Notes under the pieces: generated by a model
What the model saw: the letters and a program-made list of their open reading frames with translations, nothing else
Database searches by the model: none
What the model was told of the DNA's origin: nothing
Shown: positions 7,969 through 16,389 of the stretch, piece by piece
Layout: every line of letters begins with the position of its first letter
How positions within the stretch are numbered: the first letter of the stretch is position 1
Source of the DNA: Glutamicibacter sp. JC586
GTDB taxonomy: Bacteria; Actinomycetota; Actinomycetes; Actinomycetales; Micrococcaceae
Assembly (NCBI RefSeq): GCF_009805585.1
Contig: NZ_VHIN01000005.1
Location: forward strand, 186,001 to 250,000
DNA length: 64,000 nucleotides
Direction of reading: 5' to 3'
Translations under genes and position numbers: made by a program

Positions 7969-8909
7969 ACTCCACCCAGAACTACACCTTCACTCCCACC
8001 GCAATCCTGAGAGATGTCACCCTACGCGACGGACTACAGCTGACTGGCAAGCTCCTGTCCACCCAAGAAAAGATCAACACCGTCAGGGAATTGTTGCGCC
8101 TAGGCGTGCAAGAAATCGAACTTGGCTCCATGGCCCGCGCCGATCTTGTTCCACCCATGGCCAATACCTTGGAAGTCGCCCACGCGCTCACCGCAGAAGA
8201 ACTCGCCCACTGCTGGATCTGGGTGGCCACCCCGGGACACGTAGCTAAAGCAGCCAAAGCCGGCATCACCAACTTCCAATACTGCCTCTCGGTCTCCGAG
8301 TCTCACAACCAAGCAAATGTCTCCCGCAGTACCGAGGACAGCCTGGCGGCGTTGCCCGAAGCCATCAGCTACGCCAAGGCAGTAAATGGACGCATCCAAC
8401 TGTGCCTGGCCACCGCCTTCACCTGCCCCTTTGAAGGACAGATTCCAGAAGCACGGGTACTAGAGATCGCCAATGACCCACGCACCGAAGGCACCTGCGA
8501 CATCGTCATCGCCGACACCCTCGGACAAGCAGTCCCAGCCCAAGTAGCCTCACTGATCAGCAACGTCAAAGCCAACTCCCCCGCACGACGAATCATCTTC
8601 CACGGCCACGACACCTGGGGACTGGGAGTAGCCAACACCCTAGCGGCCATCGGTGCCGGCGCCGACGTCATCGACGGCGCCCTGGGCGGACTAGGCGGCT
8701 GCCCCTTCGCCCCAGGAGCCAGCGGCAACACCTCCAGCGAGGACATCCTTTTCGCAACACAACCAGAATGGCTCACCCCACAGCGTTTCGGTGACCTCGT
8801 CAAACTCTCCGAACACCTCTTGGCAGAGCTCGGCGAAGAGAACCGCTCAAAATCGGCCCAAGGCGCCAGATCCAAAGCCCACGCCTTTGACTGGGTTATC
8901 AAACACTAG
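7965..8909 (+). CDS. HMG-CoA lyase-like enzyme (DRE-TIM metallolyase)
   Basis: A 314-residue TIM-barrel lyase. RDGLQ with the catalytic Arg21-Asp22 lies near the N-terminus, the metal-binding FHGHDTWG with His213 and His215 in the second half, and the signature GGCPFAPGASGN with the active-site Cys246 at 244-255. These match 3-hydroxy-3-methylglutaryl-CoA lyase, which cleaves HMG-CoA to acetoacetate and acetyl-CoA. The usual GPRDGLQNE is here LRDGLQLTG, and the gene is not next to leucine-degradation genes, so it may act on a related 3-hydroxyacyl-CoA. It overlaps the CoA-transferase by 4 bases and its stop overlaps the stop of the convergent IclR gene. Confidence 0.82.
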   Translation: MNSTQNYTFTPTAILRDVTLRDGLQLTGKLLSTQEKINTVRELLRLGVQEIELGSMARADLVPPMANTLEVAHALTAEELAHCWIWVATPGHVAKAAKAGITNFQYCLSVSESHNQANVSRSTEDSLAALPEAISYAKAVNGRIQLCLATAFTCPFEGQIPEARVLEIANDPRTEGTCDIVIADTLGQAVPAQVASLISNVKANSPARRIIFHGHDTWGLGVANTLAAIGAGADVIDGALGGLGGCPFAPGASGNTSSEDILFATQPEWLTPQRFGDLVKLSEHLLAELGEENRSKSAQGARSKAHAFDWVIKH

Positions 8910-9709
8910 CCGGCCGGTCGATGACTCTCCCCAGGGAAACGTCCACCGATCAGACGAGTCATACGCTCCGCAGTCTCCAACAACGGTTCAACCCACGATT
9001 CACACACCTCTTGAGACATACGCAGTGTCGGTCCGCTAATGGTCACCGCAGCCACCAAACCGGCCGAGGAATCAAAAATGGGGGCCGACAATCCAGAAGC
9101 TCCACTTTCGCGCTCGCCGGTGGTGATGGCAAAACCATCGGCGAGCGTGGCATCAACTGCGCTTTGCAGGTCATCAAGTCCCGTGATCGTCAAGGACGTT
9201 AACGGTTCCAGCGAGTCCTGAACCAGCCGCTGCATCAATTCGGGTTTCCAGGCCAGCAGCACCCGACCCGCCGAACCAGCATGCAGCGGAGCCAACTCCC
9301 CCAAATGCATTTCACGACGCAATACATGGCGAGTTTCGGCGATGCCTACGCAGACTCGATAAGACTGTTCGGCGCGGAAAAGACAGACGGTCTCCCCGGT
9401 GGCATCACGAAGCTCGCTAAGCAGTGGATTAATGACGTCAAGTACTTCCTTGCCGCGGGTGGCAGGGGCGGCCCAATATGCCATCTTCATGCCGATCCGG
9501 TACCCATCCCCGTCCCGGTCTAGGAAGCCTTGCTCAACAAGGTTGGCAACCAGCCGTTGCACGGTCGAGGAAGGCATAGACGTCGCTTCGCGAAGATCAG
9601 CCAGCGAGAGCACCGGGTGACGAAGGGAAAACGCATCAAGGATGGAGCTGATTTTTCCCAGCACAAGAAGTGGATTCTGTGTCTTGGCCGGGGTCTGATC
9701 CTTTGGCAT
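8906..9709 (-). CDS. IclR-family transcriptional regulator
   Basis: About 267 residues from the ATG at 9709. An N-terminal winged helix-turn-helix (HPVLSLADLREATSMPSST) is followed by VQRLVANLVEQGFL. The C-terminal effector domain carries the family pattern HAGSAGRVLLA and ends with ISGPTLRM. The frame extends upstream to 9775 but that extension does not look like the family, so I prefer 9709; neither start has a good ribosome site. IclR proteins are local regulators of organic acid and aromatic degradation. This one converges on the lyase gene (stop codons overlap by 4 bases) and diverges from ligase copy 2, which suggests it controls the whole block. Confidence 0.85.
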   Translation of the reverse strand: MPKDQTPAKTQNPLLVLGKISSILDAFSLRHPVLSLADLREATSMPSSTVQRLVANLVEQGFLDRDGDGYRIGMKMAYWAAPATRGKEVLDVINPLLSELRDATGETVCLFRAEQSYRVCVGIAETRHVLRREMHLGELAPLHAGSAGRVLLAWKPELMQRLVQDSLEPLTSLTITGLDDLQSAVDATLADGFAITTGERESGASGLSAPIFDSSAGLVAAVTISGPTLRMSQEVCESWVEPLLETAERMTRLIGGRFPGESHRPAG

Positions 9710-9843
9710 AAAACAGACGCTAGACCATCCAAGGACCACCGTCCAACTGCTCATGGTGATGAACAAACATGCCACTTTGATAGTTCTTCTAAGGAATCAT
9801 TAAGCAAATACCGGCAATCAAGCCAATAACACCACGCACAATG

Positions 9844-9881
9844 ACGAAACAATTCGTTATCACTGATCATTATCGTATATT
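9844..9881 (+). promoter_or_regulatory. Promoter of ligase copy 2 with an overlapping palindrome
   Basis: TTCGTT (9853-9858) and TATATT (9876-9881) are 17 bases apart. The palindrome ACGAAACAATTCGT (9844-9857, 5-bp arms) covers the -35 and is a candidate operator for the divergently transcribed IclR regulator. Confidence 0.4.
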
Positions 9882-9939
9882 TGGTAGTGAAGAACCATGA
9901 GATGTGAGGGCATGGGTGCCCCACGAATGAAGGACTGCG

Positions 9940-11652
9940 ATGAACAATACCGAGAAGTTCCGAGCCGCCCGCGATCTGCTCTTAGCGGCCCGGGATGACT
10001 ATGACAGGGCACGCGCCGAGTTCACCTGGCCAGAATTCACTGACTTCAACTTCGCCTACGACTGGTTTGACGCCGTAGCCGCTGATCCGAAACGCGCCGA
10101 TCAACCCGCCCTGATTCTCACGCAGCCCGATGGCAGTTCGGCCCGCTACTCGTGGGCACAATTATCACTACGCTCCACCCAGGTGGCCCGCTGGCTATCG
10201 GACCAAGGTCTTCAGCGAGGCGACACCACAATCCTGATGCTGGGCAACGAGGTCGCGCTATGGGAAACGATGCTCGCCGGGATGAAGCTGGGCGCGGCCA
10301 TCATCCCTACCACCACCCAAGTCACCAGCGAGGACCTAGCCGACCGAATCGAGCGTGGCAAGGCCAATTGGGTGATCACCAGTGAAGACCAACTCGTTAA
10401 GCTGCAAGAGGTTCCAGGTGACTACAGTCTTGTTCAGGTTGGCGGCGAAGCACATGAGGGCAACTTGAACTATGCAGATTCGTATCAATCTCCCGCTGAG
10501 TTCTCACTGGATACCCCTACCCGAGCAGATGAAAACCTACTGCTCTACTTCACCTCGGGAACAACTTCCCAGCCCAAGCTGGTCCAGCACACTCACACTT
10601 CCTATCCGGTGGGTCACTTGGCGACAATGTTTTGGATCGGGGTTGAACCAGGCGATGTGCATCTGAATGTTGCCTCGCCTGGTTGGGGAAAGCACGCATG
10701 GTCAAACTTCTTCGGCCCCTGGATCGCAGAAGCCACTGTCTTTGTTTTTAACTACGAACGCTTCGACCCCTTGGCACTGATGCATCAGATGGACAAGGAG
10801 AATGTCACCAGTTTCTGTGCCCCGCCAACCGTCTGGCGCTACCTGATCCAGGCGGATCTTTCAACGCTAAAAAATCCACCACACAAGCTGATCTCTGCTG
10901 GAGAACCGCTGAACGCTGAAGTGATCGATCAGGTCCGAAAGGCCTGGGGCCAAGTGATTCGCGATGGCTACGGTCAGACCGAGACAACGGTGCAAATCGC
11001 CAACTCTCCTGGCTCACCGGTCAAGGTCGGAGCCATGGGAAGACCGATGCCCGGCTACGACGTTGAACTGCGCAATCCAACCACCGGCCAGGTCGCAGAA
11101 GTCGGCGAAATCTGCCTACGCGTAGATCCTCGCCAAGTGGGGCTGATGAAAGGTTACTTCGATGATGCGCAGAAGACCGACGAAGTGATCAAGGACGGTG
11201 TTTACCATACCGGTGATATCGCCGAGCGCGATGCAGAAGGAATACTGACCTACATCGGTCGCGCCGACGACGTGTTCAAATCCAGCGACTACAAGCTCAG
11301 TCCCTTTGAGCTTGAATCCGTAGTGCTGGAGCATCCCGCGGTGGCAGAGGTTGCGGTAGTCCCCTCACCTGATCCGCTGAAACTTTCGGTGCCCAAGGCC
11401 TTCGTAGTTCTTGCTGCTGGGTATGAGCCAAGTGCGCAGACCGCCCAAGACATTCTTGGCTTCTGCCGCGAGCATTTGGCTGCGTACAAACGCATCCGCC
11501 GGCTGGAATTCTCGGAGCTTCCCAAGACCATTTCCGGGAAGATCCGACGAGTGGAACTACGCCTCGCCGAAGAGGAACAACACGCAGCGGGCAAAGTTCC
11601 GGCAGGAGAATTCCGCGACGCTGACTTCCCAGAACTGAAGAAGCGCAGTTAA
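9940..11652 (+). CDS. AMP-forming acyl-CoA ligase, copy 2
   Basis: A 570-residue paralogue of the ligase at 1611, with matching motifs: TSGTTSQPK, GEPLNAEV, DGYGQTETT, YHTGD and the C-terminal SGKIRR with the adenylation lysine. The two proteins align end to end without large gaps and share long identical blocks such as the LNVASPGW and SFCAPPTVWR regions, so they come from a duplication. The ATG follows GAAGGA by 6 bases. It is transcribed away from the IclR gene. Differences from copy 1 are spread over the protein, so it is not a very recent duplicate. It may have a different acid substrate or serve different growth conditions. Confidence 0.85.
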   Translation: MNNTEKFRAARDLLLAARDDYDRARAEFTWPEFTDFNFAYDWFDAVAADPKRADQPALILTQPDGSSARYSWAQLSLRSTQVARWLSDQGLQRGDTTILMLGNEVALWETMLAGMKLGAAIIPTTTQVTSEDLADRIERGKANWVITSEDQLVKLQEVPGDYSLVQVGGEAHEGNLNYADSYQSPAEFSLDTPTRADENLLLYFTSGTTSQPKLVQHTHTSYPVGHLATMFWIGVEPGDVHLNVASPGWGKHAWSNFFGPWIAEATVFVFNYERFDPLALMHQMDKENVTSFCAPPTVWRYLIQADLSTLKNPPHKLISAGEPLNAEVIDQVRKAWGQVIRDGYGQTETTVQIANSPGSPVKVGAMGRPMPGYDVELRNPTTGQVAEVGEICLRVDPRQVGLMKGYFDDAQKTDEVIKDGVYHTGDIAERDAEGILTYIGRADDVFKSSDYKLSPFELESVVLEHPAVAEVAVVPSPDPLKLSVPKAFVVLAAGYEPSAQTAQDILGFCREHLAAYKRIRRLEFSELPKTISGKIRRVELRLAEEEQHAAGKVPAGEFRDADFPELKKRS

Positions 11653-11666
11653 AGGATGTACCGCTA

Positions 11667-11719
11667 AATACACCGCTGGCCCCGAGCAACCTAAAGTTGT
11701 TTGGGGCCAGCGCTGTATT
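11667..11719. terminator. Bidirectional terminator between ligase 2 and the convergent gene
   Basis: AATACACCGCTGGCCCC pairs with GGGGCCAGCGCTGTATT (one mismatch) around a 19-base loop. It sits between two converging genes, 14 bases from each end. Confidence 0.65.
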
Positions 11720-11733
11720 ACGGCAGATCAGTC

Positions 11734-12939
11734 CTACTTCTTGGGTGAGGGCTCATCCTTTTCCTTGAGCGTGTTGACAACGCCTTTGCCAAGGTAAAAC
11801 GCACCGTCGGCATACCAGGCGAGCATCAACAGCCCACGGGCAGGTTTGGGAAGCCACGCAAATTTCTGGCTCTTGGCCAACACCGCATGTACAGCCGCGC
11901 CCGAGGCCAAGACCGCTGCGCCCGATACCATCAGCGCCTTAGGGCTCCAGCCACCGCGGAAGAAGATACGCGAGATCCCGGTGGCTTCACGTTCCTGCTC
12001 GCTCATCACGGCACGAAGAGTCCTAAACAGTCCGCCGGTTCTTAGCACTCGGTGATCTTCAGGAATCGGACGACCGGTGAGGTAATCCACGCTGCGTGAG
12101 TCGAATCCGAATAAGCCCACAAGCTTCTTGACCCCAGCAAGGTCCGTCGGGTTCGTCAGGAGTTTAAGAGCTTGTTCACGCTGAGCTTGATCGCTGAGCA
12201 GTTCTGCAATCAACTCAACGGTTTCCTCGTCAATACCTCTGATCATCGCGTCAAGCTCGGCTAATCGAACAGCAGCCGGCGAATCGGCAGTAGGCTCCAG
12301 AATCACCTGACGATCCAGATCCAAGAACAATGTCAGGGACGGACCGAATAGCTCCCGGCGCCCTCGCTTGGCTTCAACAGTGGCCATGATGACATTTCCG
12401 GTACGGTTCAGTGACAAGAACGGGCGACTGGAGCGCGAAATATATGGTGGGAAGACCGCGTACTTTGGACTGACCATTAACCCCGAGTCGCTGTTCCACA
12501 CGGTGAATTGGTTATCGTCGAACCCGCCGGCCATAAGAATTTCGGAAGCCTTGAGCTTCGCGCCGTGAAGCAACTCGTTGGTGGCCCCTGGCTCACCGAG
12601 AATATCTTCTTCCGGGGTGGGACCGTCTATTTCTTCACCATCAACCAAGACGTAAGCCGCGCCGGTGGAATTCTTCAGCTCGTGAACAAGTTTGGTCACG
12701 CGAGAGCCTTCGCGAAGTTTGCCATTGGCATCCACTCGATAGAGGACCGCGTCACGGGCTTCACTCACGGTCGCTACTTCGGCCATCACCTCGGTGGCCT
12801 TCTGTCGCTGGACAGCTCCCCCAATGAATCCGAGCAGGCGTCGGTCGGCCAGAGCGCTGCGTACAATTTGGACTGCTTCTGGCAGGTCGCCGAGGAAGAT
12901 GAACTCAAGGTTGAGGTAGTTGAACTGAGAAGAATCCAC
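11734..12939 (-). CDS. Conserved-looking protein of unknown function with C-terminal hydrophobic segments
   Basis: A 401-residue protein I do not recognise. The first 320 residues are soluble, with mixed alpha/beta character and no motif I can name. A hydrophobic segment near 337-357 (ALMVSGAAVLASGAAVHAVL) and a second, weaker one near 368-390 suggest C-terminal membrane attachment, and the tail is Lys/Glu/Pro-rich (EKDEPSPKK). The GTG start at 12939 follows AAAGGGAA by about 10 bases. It lies upstream of ffh on the same strand, with a 140-base gap that holds the ffh terminator. Codon use and length support a real gene. Confidence 0.65.
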   Translation of the reverse strand: MDSSQFNYLNLEFIFLGDLPEAVQIVRSALADRRLLGFIGGAVQRQKATEVMAEVATVSEARDAVLYRVDANGKLREGSRVTKLVHELKNSTGAAYVLVDGEEIDGPTPEEDILGEPGATNELLHGAKLKASEILMAGGFDDNQFTVWNSDSGLMVSPKYAVFPPYISRSSRPFLSLNRTGNVIMATVEAKRGRRELFGPSLTLFLDLDRQVILEPTADSPAAVRLAELDAMIRGIDEETVELIAELLSDQAQREQALKLLTNPTDLAGVKKLVGLFGFDSRSVDYLTGRPIPEDHRVLRTGGLFRTLRAVMSEQEREATGISRIFFRGGWSPKALMVSGAAVLASGAAVHAVLAKSQKFAWLPKPARGLLMLAWYADGAFYLGKGVVNTLKEKDEPSPKK

Positions 12940-13014
12940 GAAGGCTATTCCCTTTCGTCGCCGGATCGGTAGGTCACGCTTATTTCTAGTTTGACGTGCA
13001 GGACCTCAAAAGAA

Positions 13015-13054
13015 CAACGCGCCAAGTGGACACAAAGTTCCTCTTGGCGCGTTG
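13015..13054 (-). terminator. Terminator of ffh
   Basis: CAACGCGCCAAG/CTTGGCGCGTTG, a perfect 12-bp stem with a 16-base loop. Read on the - strand it is followed by TTCTTTTG, just after the ffh stop codon. Confidence 0.8.
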
Positions 13055-13080
13055 GATGGTCGATAAGACCGAAGTACTAC

Positions 13081-14643
13081 TTACTTACCCAAGTATTTCT
13101 CGAAACCGGCAGGCAGGTTCAGGCTTGATGGATCAAAGTCCTGATTGGCACCAGCACCGAAAGCCGAACCCGAAGGAGCTGCAGACTTCTTGTTCTGGGC
13201 ATCCAGCTGAGCCTGGGCGGCCTTGGCTGGGTTACCGAACTTCTGCTGCTTCTTGCCCTTACCCTTGGCCTTCGCCTTGCGGGCAGCGCCCTTACCTGCC
13301 CCTGGCATGCCTGGGATACCGCCACCGGAAGCCATCTTCTTCATCATCTTCTGCGCTTCGGTGAAACGCTCAAGCATCTGGTTAACCTCGGAGACCGAAA
13401 CACCGGAACCCTTGGCGATACGTGCACGACGCGAGCCGTTGATGATCTTTGGTGCCACACGCTCATGCTGGGTCATCGAGCGAACGATGGCTTCCACACG
13501 ATCAATCTGACGCTCATCGAACTGTTCGAGCTGCTGACGGGAAATCTGTGCGCCGGGCATCATGCCCAGCAGCTTCTTCATCGAGCCCATCTTCTTGATC
13601 TGGGCCATCTGAGCGAGGAAGTCGTCCAGGGTGAAGTCTTCCTGGTCGGCGAACTTCTTCGCCATACGCTCGGCTTCGCCCTTGTCCCAGTTCTTCTCAG
13701 CCTGTTCGATGAGCGTCATGACGTCGCCCATGTCCAGGATGCGCGAAGCCATACGGTCTGGGTGGAAGATCTCGAAGTCGTCCAGGTTTTCACCGGTGGA
13801 CGCGAACATCACCGGCTTGCCGGTCACCGAAGCTACCGACAGGGCTGCACCACCGCGGGCGTCGCCATCAAGCTTGGAGAGGACCACACCGGTGAAGTCG
13901 ACACCCTCATGGAAGGCCTGTGCGGTATTCACCGCATCCTGACCGATCATGGCGTCAATGACAAAGAGAACTTCATCAGGGTTGATGGCGGCACGAATGT
14001 TCGCTGCCTGAGCCATCATTTCGGTGTCAACGCCCAAACGGCCGGCGGTATCAACGATGACTACGTCGTGCAGCTTGGCCTTAGCTTCGGCAATACCGTC
14101 ACGGGCCACTGCTACCGGATCTCCGGTAGGTGTATCAAACTCGGAGGAGACACCCGGATGCGGAGCGTAAACAGGTACACCAGCGCGCTCACCGTTGATC
14201 TGCAACTGCTTAACAGCGTTAGGACGCTGAAGGTCACAGGCCACCAGCATCGGGGTATGCCCCTCAGACTTTAGGTGCTTAGCCAATTTACCGGCCAGGG
14301 TGGTCTTACCTGCACCCTGCAGACCGGCGAGCATGATCACCGTTGGAGGGTTCTTGGCCAGGTTCAAGCGGCGAGTTTCGCCACCAAGGATGCCTACGAG
14401 TTCTTCGTTGACAATCTTGACGACCTGCTGGCCTGGGTTCAGGGACTCGGAGACCTCGGCGCCTAGGGCACGTTCCTTCACCTGTGCCACAAAGGCGCGG
14501 ACCACCGAGACGGCAACGTCAGCGTCGAGCAGGGCGCGACGGATTTCGCGGACGGTACCGTCAATGTCTGCTTCAGTCAGGCGACCCTTGCCGCGCAGGT
14601 TTTTGAAGGTTGCTGTCAGGCGATCGGAAAGTGAATTAAACAC
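13081..14643 (-). CDS. ffh: Signal recognition particle protein Ffh (SRP54)
   Basis: A 520-residue GTPase that binds the signal peptide of nascent membrane and secreted proteins and delivers ribosomes to FtsY. The N domain is followed by the G domain with the P-loop GLQGAGKT at 107-114, then DTAGRLG and TKLDGDARGG. The methionine-rich M domain runs from about 320 and binds the SRP RNA and signal peptides. A Gly/Lys-rich and Ala-rich tail of about 70 residues follows, as is usual in actinobacteria. The frame continues 14 codons upstream, but the family N-terminus (FNSLSDRL) begins at the GTG at 14643, with GAAAGAAG upstream. Confidence 0.97.
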   Translation of the reverse strand: MFNSLSDRLTATFKNLRGKGRLTEADIDGTVREIRRALLDADVAVSVVRAFVAQVKERALGAEVSESLNPGQQVVKIVNEELVGILGGETRRLNLAKNPPTVIMLAGLQGAGKTTLAGKLAKHLKSEGHTPMLVACDLQRPNAVKQLQINGERAGVPVYAPHPGVSSEFDTPTGDPVAVARDGIAEAKAKLHDVVIVDTAGRLGVDTEMMAQAANIRAAINPDEVLFVIDAMIGQDAVNTAQAFHEGVDFTGVVLSKLDGDARGGAALSVASVTGKPVMFASTGENLDDFEIFHPDRMASRILDMGDVMTLIEQAEKNWDKGEAERMAKKFADQEDFTLDDFLAQMAQIKKMGSMKKLLGMMPGAQISRQQLEQFDERQIDRVEAIVRSMTQHERVAPKIINGSRRARIAKGSGVSVSEVNQMLERFTEAQKMMKKMASGGGIPGMPGAGKGAARKAKAKGKGKKQQKFGNPAKAAQAQLDAQNKKSAAPSGSAFGAGANQDFDPSSLNLPAGFEKYLGK

Positions 14644-14773
14644 GTGCCGGGCACTTCTTTCGATAGGTCTTGTGGTGCGTATCAAAAACGCACAGGACTC
14701 GACTTATAAGAATATCAAGAATCACGGCGCGATCTAACCAGCCCCACATCAATGCGTCGGGTAACAAAAGAAA

Positions 14774-14810
14774 CCGCCGGTGGCTGCATGGCCCACCGGC
14801 GGTTTCCCGA
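14774..14810 (-). terminator. Terminator of amt
   Basis: CCGCCGGTGG (14774-14783) and CCACCGGCGG (14793-14802) form a perfect 10-bp stem. On the - strand it is followed by TTTCTTTTGTT, so it ends transcription from amt before ffh. Confidence 0.85.
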
Positions 14811-14871
14811 ACACCGTTGCTGGTGTTCTACCCCTTGATTTGTTTCATCTTATTTTTCAGATCCCACCTCG

Positions 14872-16092
14872 TTACTTAGTAGCCAGCTGGTAACCTGCGT
14901 CGTTGTGTTCTGCTGCGTCGATACCGGCGATTTCGATATCAGCTGATACTCGCCATGGGCTGAACTTTCCGATGACTGTTGCGATGATCCAGGTCATAAC
15001 TGCCGAGAAGATCATGACTACTGCCAGGGTGACGAACTGAGCAACCAGCTGGGACAGTCCACCACCGTAGAATAGGCCGCCCGCGCTTTCCTCGGTTGGC
15101 AGTGCGAAGAAGCCGAGGAACAAGGTACCGATGATGCCGGAGACCAGGTGAACGCCAACCACGTCGAGCGAGTCGTCGTAGCCGAGCTTCCACTTCAGGT
15201 TCACTGCCCATGCCGAACCAGCACCAGCCAGAACACCGAGAAGCAATGCTGCCCATGGGGCCAAGTCTGCACACGATGGGGTGATGGCTACCAAGCCGGC
15301 GACCAGACCGGAGGCTACGCCTACCGAGCTTGCACGTTCTCCGCGTAGCTTCTCAACGAGAACCCAACCAAGAACCGCGGCACCTGGGGCAGCGAAAGTA
15401 TTGATCCAGATCAAACCGGCCTGCTCGATGGTGGTTGCTGCGCCGGCGTTGAACCCGAACCAGCCGAACCACAGTAGGCCTGCGCCGAGCATCACCAGTG
15501 GGGTGTTGTGTGGCTGTGGGCGATCGTGGAAGTTGTGACGCTGACCGAGCTTGAGTGCGAGAACAAGAGCTGCGATACCTGCGTTGGTGTGGACTACTGC
15601 CCCACCGGCGAAGTCAATTGCTTCACCGAAGATCTTGCCCAGTGCGCCATCGGCAGAGAGGATGCCGCCACCCCATACCCAGAAGGCAACTGGTGCATAT
15701 ACCAGGGTGACCCACAGTGGAATGAAGAACAACCATGGTGCGAAGCGAGCGCGGTCAGCAATGGCACCGGAGATAATGGCTACGGAGATCATGGCGAAGG
15801 TGCCAGAGAAGCCAGCTGAAAGCAGATCTGCTTGTTCAGTGTTGTGCATGGCAAAATCACTGATTGGGTTTCCGACGATTCCTGCGATGGTCGGCTCACC
15901 TGCTGAGAACGAGTACCCCCAAAGTACCCAAACTACTGCGGTGATTGCTGCGGCGGAGAAGCTCATCAGCATCATGTTCACGACGCCGGTAGAGCGGGTC
16001 ATACCGCCGTAAAAAATTCCCAGTGCCGGTGTCATCATCAAGACAAGTGCGGCTGCTATCAGGATCCATAAGCTGGCAACATCCAACTCCAT
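14872..16092 (-). CDS. amt: Ammonium transporter (Amt/Mep/Rh family)
   Basis: A 406-residue integral membrane protein with 11 expected helices. The family signature DFAGGAVVHTNAGIAAL is present with the first histidine of the twin-His pore motif, and the second histidine lies in VVGVHLVSGIIG. The start is the ATG at 16092, which has GAGGGGAAG 8 bases upstream; the GTG at 16101 is too close to that site. The cytoplasmic tail (ISGIDAAEHNDAGY-like) is the part that contacts the PII protein in other bacteria. No glnK or glnD follows; the next gene in the same direction is ffh, behind a terminator. Confidence 0.95.
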   Translation of the reverse strand: MELDVASLWILIAAALVLMMTPALGIFYGGMTRSTGVVNMMLMSFSAAAITAVVWVLWGYSFSAGEPTIAGIVGNPISDFAMHNTEQADLLSAGFSGTFAMISVAIISGAIADRARFAPWLFFIPLWVTLVYAPVAFWVWGGGILSADGALGKIFGEAIDFAGGAVVHTNAGIAALVLALKLGQRHNFHDRPQPHNTPLVMLGAGLLWFGWFGFNAGAATTIEQAGLIWINTFAAPGAAVLGWVLVEKLRGERASSVGVASGLVAGLVAITPSCADLAPWAALLLGVLAGAGSAWAVNLKWKLGYDDSLDVVGVHLVSGIIGTLFLGFFALPTEESAGGLFYGGGLSQLVAQFVTLAVVMIFSAVMTWIIATVIGKFSPWRVSADIEIAGIDAAEHNDAGYQLATK

Positions 16093-16206
16093 CTGGATCA
16101 CTTCCCCTCAAGGTGTTCGGTGTATCAGTGGCGAGTCGGGCCCTACTGCAGAACTGCGGTGTCCATCGGCCCGTTGTTGAGTACTATTCTTCGGCACCGA
16201 TGTTTC

Positions 16207-16247
16207 GATACACTCGCCGATTCGTTTCGAGTGTGTATCAAGTCACC
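16207..16247. promoter_or_regulatory. Inverted repeat and CRP-like half-sites upstream of amt
   Basis: GATACACTCG (16207-16216) and CGAGTGTGTATC (16228-16239) form an inverted repeat with a 2-base offset, about 115-150 bases before the amt start. TGTGTATCAAGTCACC (16232-16247) is two bases away from the CRP/GlxR consensus. A nitrogen or cAMP regulator could bind here; I see no clear GlnR box. Confidence 0.3.
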
Positions 16248-16325
16248 CATTTAAGTAACGTTTGGTTCTCTGCTGTGTTTCGACCCTGTTTCGCCTCATT
16301 CACCAAAATATGCGAATTTACACAG

Positions 16326-16373
16326 AAAGGTTCGGGCCAGCTGATGAGAAACATCGGTTGACCCGAACCTTTA
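16326..16373 (-). terminator. Terminator of the coiled-coil lipoprotein gene
   Basis: AAAGGTTCGGG (16326-16336) pairs with CCCGAACCTTT (16362-16372) around a 25-base loop. On the - strand the stem is followed by CTGTG; the T run is part of the stem. It lies 17 bases after the gene. Confidence 0.7.
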
Positions 16374-16389
16374 TGAATTCACACTGCCT

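Noticed and set aside
5235-8909. Leucine degradation as the role of the HMG-CoA lyase
   Set aside because: No isovaleryl-CoA dehydrogenase, methylcrotonyl-CoA carboxylase or methylglutaconyl-CoA hydratase genes are nearby, and a permease and CoA-transferase are in the operon instead.
13465-14274. 269-codon + strand frame inside ffh
   Set aside because: It lies wholly within a highly conserved gene on the other strand and arises from its codon bias.
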